Shown one piece after another: positions 21,355 to 24,818 of a stretch of 24,818 nt of DNA. The notes under the pieces are model-generated. The model saw only the letters and a list, made by a program, of their open reading frames with translations. It did no database searches and was not told the DNA's origin. Each line of letters begins with the position of its first letter. The stretch's first letter is position 1. Origin of the DNA: JBFMDU01 sp034431935 (GTDB lineage: Bacteria > Chloroflexota > Dehalococcoidia > GIF9 > JBFMDU01); assembly GCA_034431935.1 (NCBI GenBank), contig DAOUCU010000030.1, positions 1 to 24,818 on the forward strand. The letters are read 5' to 3'. A program made the translations under genes and the position numbers.

Positions 21355-22503
21355 CTAAGCTTTCACCAGTTCCGACGACCGGCCGCGTGATGCCCGCCGC
21401 CCGGACTTCAACCTGGCGACCACCGGCTCACCACCCACCGGCGACCATGCCCGGTCGAGTTCAGGACTTATCAGCCGGATGGCCGACTCCTCTGATGATA
21501 GGTAGACCATATCGCCTTTCTCCCCGACCGTCAGCGGCCGCAGGCGGATGCGGTCGGTTAGTCCTATCATTTCCCCCTCGTGGGCAATGACCACAGCGAA
21601 GGGACCGTTAAGCAGAAGACTGCCGTACACCTGGCGCAGGGCGCGCATGAACTCGCGCTCCGCGGCCGGCATGCGCTCAATTTGCTCCCACAACGGCGGC
21701 GCCAGCACCCTGGCTACGACCTCAAGCGGCAAGCCGTGACGCCGCATTAACAGGTCCACTGCATAGGCCACCACCTCGGTATCCGTCTCAAGGGTACACT
21801 GGTAACCGAATTGCTCAAGATAACGCCGATTGATGCCGTAAGACGATATCTCGCCGTTATGAACAACCGTCCAGTCAAGGATACTGAATGGATGGGCACC
21901 ACCCCACCAGCCCCGGCTGTTGGTTGGGAACCGCCCGTGCGCCGTCCAGCAATAGCCCTTGTAGGCATCCTCCAGGCAGAAGTAGCGCCCGATATCCTCG
22001 GGATAGCCGACTCCTTTGAAAACCCCCATGTTCTTGCCGCTGGAGAAGACGAAGGAATCTTCAACATCGGTATTGATTCTCATAACCACCGAGACCACAT
22101 AATCGTCGGCCGAGATGTCGGCGCACTGCTCCGGGTTTACCTCAACAAAATACCGCCATACCAGAGGCGGACTGATAATCGCCGGATGCGGCTGGGTCGG
22201 GACCTCCTCGGCTTTCACCACCTTGAAGCTGTTGTGCAGGAGAGCTTCGGTGGCATCTTTACCCTCGCAGGAATCGAACATGATGTGCAAGGCATAAAAC
22301 TCGGCGTAATCCGGATAAATTCCATAGGCCGCCAGGCCACCGCCCAGACCATTGCCCCGCACGTGCATATTGGCGATAGCACGCAGGACATCCTTGCCGG
22401 TAAACCTCCGGCCCGAAGTGTCCATAACCCCGAAGATGGAGCAGGCGGCGATAACCTTATCTTCCCCGTATGGATTATTAAGCTGTCTCAGGTTTCTCAT
22501 CAT
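21355..22503 (-). CDS. Glutamate synthase class II glutamine amidotransferase subunit
   Basis: A 382-aa glutaminase chain of the split glutamate synthase, releasing ammonia from glutamine. The Ntn-type nucleophile is Cys21 (IAAC21SIFGVMD), preceded by a 20-residue leader that must be removed to free the cysteine, like the propeptide of large GltB. Supporting motifs are NMHVRGNGLGGGLAAYG, TAHGRFPTNS, the oxyanion asparagine and glycine in VVHNGEISSY, and TDTEVVAY. ATG at 22503 is preferred, with AGGA overlapping the stop of the oxidoreductase; a GTG at 22539 would extend the leader to 32 residues and overlap the previous gene by 31 nt. Confidence 0.92.
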   Translation of the reverse strand: MMRNLRQLNNPYGEDKVIAACSIFGVMDTSGRRFTGKDVLRAIANMHVRGNGLGGGLAAYGIYPDYAEFYALHIMFDSCEGKDATEALLHNSFKVVKAEEVPTQPHPAIISPPLVWRYFVEVNPEQCADISADDYVVSVVMRINTDVEDSFVFSSGKNMGVFKGVGYPEDIGRYFCLEDAYKGYCWTAHGRFPTNSRGWWGGAHPFSILDWTVVHNGEISSYGINRRYLEQFGYQCTLETDTEVVAYAVDLLMRRHGLPLEVVARVLAPPLWEQIERMPAAEREFMRALRQVYGSLLLNGPFAVVIAHEGEMIGLTDRIRLRPLTVGEKGDMVYLSSEESAIRLISPELDRAWSPVGGEPVVARLKSGRRASRGRSSELVKA

Positions 22504-22508
22504 AGTTC

Positions 22509-23825
22509 CTATTGCACCACCGGCCGGAAAAGGCTCCACCCGGGCGTTTCACGCCGCCCCGCTCTCAAAGAAGCCGGCAGTGACGCCAAACTGAAATCGT
22601 CATCAGCAAATGCCTCCTTGAACGCGGAGATATCCACCGCATCCTTCATCAGCCCGAAAACGATTCCGGCCCGCTCGATGTCGTTAACAAAGACCATTCC
22701 GACAATCCGGTTGTCTTTGAGGACCAGCTTACGGTAGCGGGCTCCGTTCAGCCTGCTCAGAACTTCGTAGCCCTGCCCCTCGGGTGCCGCCACCAGCCCC
22801 GCGGAAATCACCGGCACACCGAAATAAGAAAGCGAGTTCATGGCCGTACCGCCATCGTACTCCATTTTCCGTCCGGCCATGTTGTAGCCGGCTACGCGGC
22901 CGCCGATATACGCCGTCGGCCAGACAGGCACCACCCGGTTGGCCCCATAGACGAAATCGTAAGCCTCGGCCACATCGCCGCAGGCATAGACATCCGGTAC
23001 GCTGGTCGCCATGTGCCGGTCAACCAGGACGCCGCGGTTCACTTCAATTGAAGTCCCCGTAGCAAGTTCCAGCCGCGGCACCACCCCAATAGCCACCACC
23101 ACCAGATCGCAGGGCAACTGCACACCGCTGTCAAGAATCACTGCGCCAACCTGGTTAGATTTCGTCGGCTGGCCGACGACCTGGGCCACAGTACGCCCGC
23201 AAAAAACCTCCACGCCGGCCTTGCGTATGACGTCATCAACCAGCCGGGAGCCGGTCTCATCCAGAATGGTATTGAGCACCCGGTCTTTCATTTCGACTAC
23301 AGTAACCTTAATACCACGCTTAGAAAGGGCCTCGGTAGCGCTGATGCCGATAAGGCCGCCGCCGATGACCACAGCTCTCTGCTTACTGTCAATAAGTCCC
23401 TCAATCCGTTTGGCATCGTCAAATGTTACAAAAGAAGAAACGCCCTTCTTCTTCAACCCCCTGACTCTGGGTACAATGGGCTTGCCGCCGACTGCGATAA
23501 GGGCCTTCTCCCAGCGGATGTCCTCACCGTCTTCCATCTCGGCACGGTGCCGCGAAATCCCCAGTACGTTGATGCGCCGGCCGAGCAGTACCGTAATGTC
23601 GTTCTTATCATAGAAGTCAGCGGTCCGATACATGATTGACTCAAAAGTCGTCTTACCGGCCAGGTATTTCGAAATCAGCGGCCGGGAATAGACCGGGTAC
23701 GGCTCGTCGGAAACTATTGTGACCCTTCCGACGCGGTCGACTTCGCGTATCGCCTCGGCGGCGCCGATGCCGCCCGCCGAGTTACCAATTATCAGGTACT
23801 TGGTCTCAATCACTTCCCTGCTCAC
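22509..23825 (-). CDS. FAD-dependent NAD(P)-disulfide-type oxidoreductase, probable electron donor of glutamate synthase
   Basis: 438 aa with an FAD-binding Rossmann motif GNSAGGIGAAEAI at residues 14-26, a second dinucleotide motif GGGLIGISATEAL near 155, and the ATG/GD FAD segment PDVYACGDVAEA near 280. No CxxxxC redox pair is seen next to the first motif, so it is of the NADH oxidase/rubredoxin or ferredoxin reductase type rather than a disulfide reductase. Embedded between the polyferredoxin and the glutaminase genes, it probably takes the place of the GltD small subunit by passing NAD(P)H electrons through ferredoxin. GTG start, 2 nt after the preceding stop. Confidence 0.9.
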   Translation of the reverse strand: MSREVIETKYLIIGNSAGGIGAAEAIREVDRVGRVTIVSDEPYPVYSRPLISKYLAGKTTFESIMYRTADFYDKNDITVLLGRRINVLGISRHRAEMEDGEDIRWEKALIAVGGKPIVPRVRGLKKKGVSSFVTFDDAKRIEGLIDSKQRAVVIGGGLIGISATEALSKRGIKVTVVEMKDRVLNTILDETGSRLVDDVIRKAGVEVFCGRTVAQVVGQPTKSNQVGAVILDSGVQLPCDLVVVAIGVVPRLELATGTSIEVNRGVLVDRHMATSVPDVYACGDVAEAYDFVYGANRVVPVWPTAYIGGRVAGYNMAGRKMEYDGGTAMNSLSYFGVPVISAGLVAAPEGQGYEVLSRLNGARYRKLVLKDNRIVGMVFVNDIERAGIVFGLMKDAVDISAFKEAFADDDFSLASLPASLRAGRRETPGWSLFRPVVQ

Positions 23826-23827
23826 CC

Positions 23828-24286
23828 TTAATGCGCCGGAACCGCGACTTTCTCTTCGACCACCATCAGCGCCCGGTTGGGGCAGTTCTCAACACAGGCC
23901 GGTGTCTGACGATGGACACACAGGTCGCACTTGATGGCTTTACCACGTAGAGCATCCGGCAGAATGGCCCCGAATGGGCACACCATTACGCATGTCCAGC
24001 ACCCAACACACCTGTCCTGGTTTACACTGACCACCCCAATCACCGGGTCCTTTCCCATGGCGCCGGTAATACAGGAGTAGACGCAAACCGGCTGTTCGCA
24101 ATGGCGACACAGCGTGGCAAACGAGACCGAGGACTTCTCATCCACGCGGAGCCGGGGCATGGCGCGCGGCGTTTCCTTTTTGTAGGCCTTAACCGGGTCC
24201 CTAGAACGGGAATGCTCGATGAGGCAGTTCACCTCACAGAGGCGACAGGCCATACAGACATCTTCCCTTGCCTGAATCCTTTTCAC
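23828..24286 (-). CDS. Polyferredoxin with four [4Fe-4S] clusters (HycB/CooF-like)
   Basis: A 152-aa electron-transfer protein with 16 cysteines in four groups: C11/14/17/21, C60/63/68/72, C93/96/99/103 and C120/123/131/135. This is the arrangement of HycB/CooF/DmsB-type subunits. No signal peptide or twin-arginine motif is present, so it is cytoplasmic. It is the first gene after a consensus promoter and is followed 2 nt later by the flavoprotein, with which it probably forms the electron-input module of the glutamate synthase. GTG at 24286 is the start, with an AGGATAGGG stretch upstream. Confidence 0.92.
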   Translation of the reverse strand: MKRIQAREDVCMACRLCEVNCLIEHSRSRDPVKAYKKETPRAMPRLRVDEKSSVSFATLCRHCEQPVCVYSCITGAMGKDPVIGVVSVNQDRCVGCWTCVMVCPFGAILPDALRGKAIKCDLCVHRQTPACVENCPNRALMVVEEKVAVPAH

Positions 24287-24344
24287 TTCAATTGCCCTAT
24301 CCTAATAAGGTCATCGGTAACCTTTTACCTACCTGCACCGGCGC

Positions 24345-24374
24345 ATTATAGGCCGGTAGCCGAGATGTTGTCAA
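24345..24374 (-). promoter_or_regulatory. Consensus promoter of the glutamate synthase operon
   Basis: Read leftward: TTGACA (24374-24369), 18-bp spacer, TATAAT (24350-24345). Both hexamers are perfect. It leaves a leader of about 50 nt before the GTG of the polyferredoxin gene. CGGTAA occurs three times around it (24315, 24388, 24405). Confidence 0.85.
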
Positions 24375-24408
24375 TACCCTGAAACAACGGTAATGGTTGA
24401 ATTCCGGT

Positions 24409-24437
24409 AAAAACCCCCGGTGGGCAAACTCCACCGG
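24409..24437 (-). terminator. Intrinsic terminator of tatA
   Basis: Read leftward: CCGGTGG, 7-nt loop, CCACCGG, then GGG and TTTTT (24413-24409). It lies 69 bp after the tatA stop and before the next promoter, separating the two units. Confidence 0.75.
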
Positions 24438-24505
24438 CACCCGTCGCGTTATTGAATATGAATAAGCGACTACCCTGACAGAGCTAATACCGAGCCGGCA
24501 AGGTC

Positions 24506-24712
24506 CTAGCTCTTGGGCTCCTGGGGTTTATCATCCCCGGCCTCATCAGGCCTGCTTGCTTTGGCATCATCCTCACCCTTCTGGCTCTTACGGAACTCGC
24601 GCAGGGCCTTGCCGATGGCGCCTCCGACCTGAGGAAGCTTGCCGACGCCGAAAATTATGAGAATGATGAGAAGAATAAGCCCGATTTCCCAGGGGCCGAT
24701 TGAGCGAAACAT
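24506..24712 (-). CDS. tatA: Sec-independent translocase subunit TatA/TatE
   Basis: A 68-aa TatA-type protein. It has a short periplasmic N-terminus (MFRSIGPWE), one transmembrane helix (about IGLILLIILIIFGV), the FGxGKLPxVGGxIGKALREFRK hinge and amphipathic helix typical of the family, and an acidic tail rich in D, E and P. It forms the pore-like assembly for export of folded proteins with twin-arginine signals. ATG at 24712 is fixed by the AAGGAGGAG ribosome site just upstream and by the family N-terminus. No tatC is in the window. It has its own terminator, so it is a separate unit. Confidence 0.95.
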   Translation of the reverse strand: MFRSIGPWEIGLILLIILIIFGVGKLPQVGGAIGKALREFRKSQKGEDDAKASRPDEAGDDKPQEPKS

Positions 24713-24735
24713 CGTCTCCTCCTTGTGCAACCGCC

Positions 24736-24764
24736 TAGGTTGCCCGATTTCAAGATTACCACCC
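24736..24764 (-). promoter_or_regulatory. Possible tatA promoter
   Basis: Read leftward: TTGACG, 17-bp spacer, TAATCT, upstream of tatA. The -35 matches at 5 of 6 positions but the -10 at only 3, so this is weak. A TATCAT hexamer further out (24802-24807) has its -35 region beyond the window edge. Confidence 0.3.
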
Positions 24765-24818
24765 GCCCGAACCGGCGTCAAAAGTATCGGACGCGCCTGT
24801 ATGATACCGGAGTTGAAG

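Noticed and set aside
24381..24393. GAAAC-N4-GTAAT as a second GlnR box
   Set aside because: The order and spacing are wrong for GTnAC-N6-GAAAC; only kept as a weak remark.

Overview
The window is about 25 kb of fairly GC-rich bacterial chromosome, densely packed with genes and free of rRNA, tRNA, insertion sequences or CRISPR arrays. Several traits suggest an anaerobic or facultatively anaerobic member of the Chloroflexota, probably Dehalococcoidia. These are a split 'archaeal-type' glutamate synthase with its own polyferredoxin and flavoprotein, desulforedoxin-like Fe(Cys)4 miniproteins, archaeal-style GlmU-like enzymes, a tandem UspA protein, a two-domain CaiB/BaiF protein and an acyl-CoA cluster. 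The assignment is an inference from gene content; no phylogenetic marker was tested.

Region 1 (1-9106) is CoA and acyl metabolism. The first 50 bases hold the start of a leftward gene whose N-terminus looks like that of a corrinoid-activation (ASKHA/DUF4445) protein. Rightward come two crotonases, both subunits of a family I CoA-transferase and an acyl-CoA ligase. A leftward block converges on them and shares stop-codon bases: two tandem desulforedoxin-like genes of 40 and 47 codons, a 746-aa double CaiB/BaiF CoA-transferase and a YtcJ-like amidohydrolase. Together they look like uptake and activation of an organic acid and its beta-oxidation-type breakdown; the substrate cannot be read from sequence.

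Region 2 (9181-13403) is amino-sugar nucleotide synthesis. Two GlmU-like nucleotidyltransferase/left-handed beta-helix proteins and glmS are translationally coupled behind a promoter that appears to make a leaderless mRNA.

Region 3 (13408-14858) holds a leftward tandem UspA gene with a near-consensus promoter. A 310-bp spacer with dyad symmetries separates it from a rightward 61-aa membrane miniprotein that ends in a strong terminator hairpin.

Region 4 (15052-24374) is nitrogen assimilation, all leftward. A consensus promoter precedes polyferredoxin, FAD oxidoreductase, class II glutaminase, FMN glutamate synthase with ferredoxin domain, GXGXG subunit and an OmpR-type regulator that resembles actinobacterial GlnR. 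Glutamine synthetase (glnA) and glutamine-dependent NAD synthetase (nadE) follow. The glnA leader carries a GlnR-box-like site and two more dyads, and a 36-bp perfect palindrome separates glnA from nadE. Together these genes form a GS/GOGAT module with its own candidate regulator. A tatA gene with its own terminator lies at the right edge (24409-24712).
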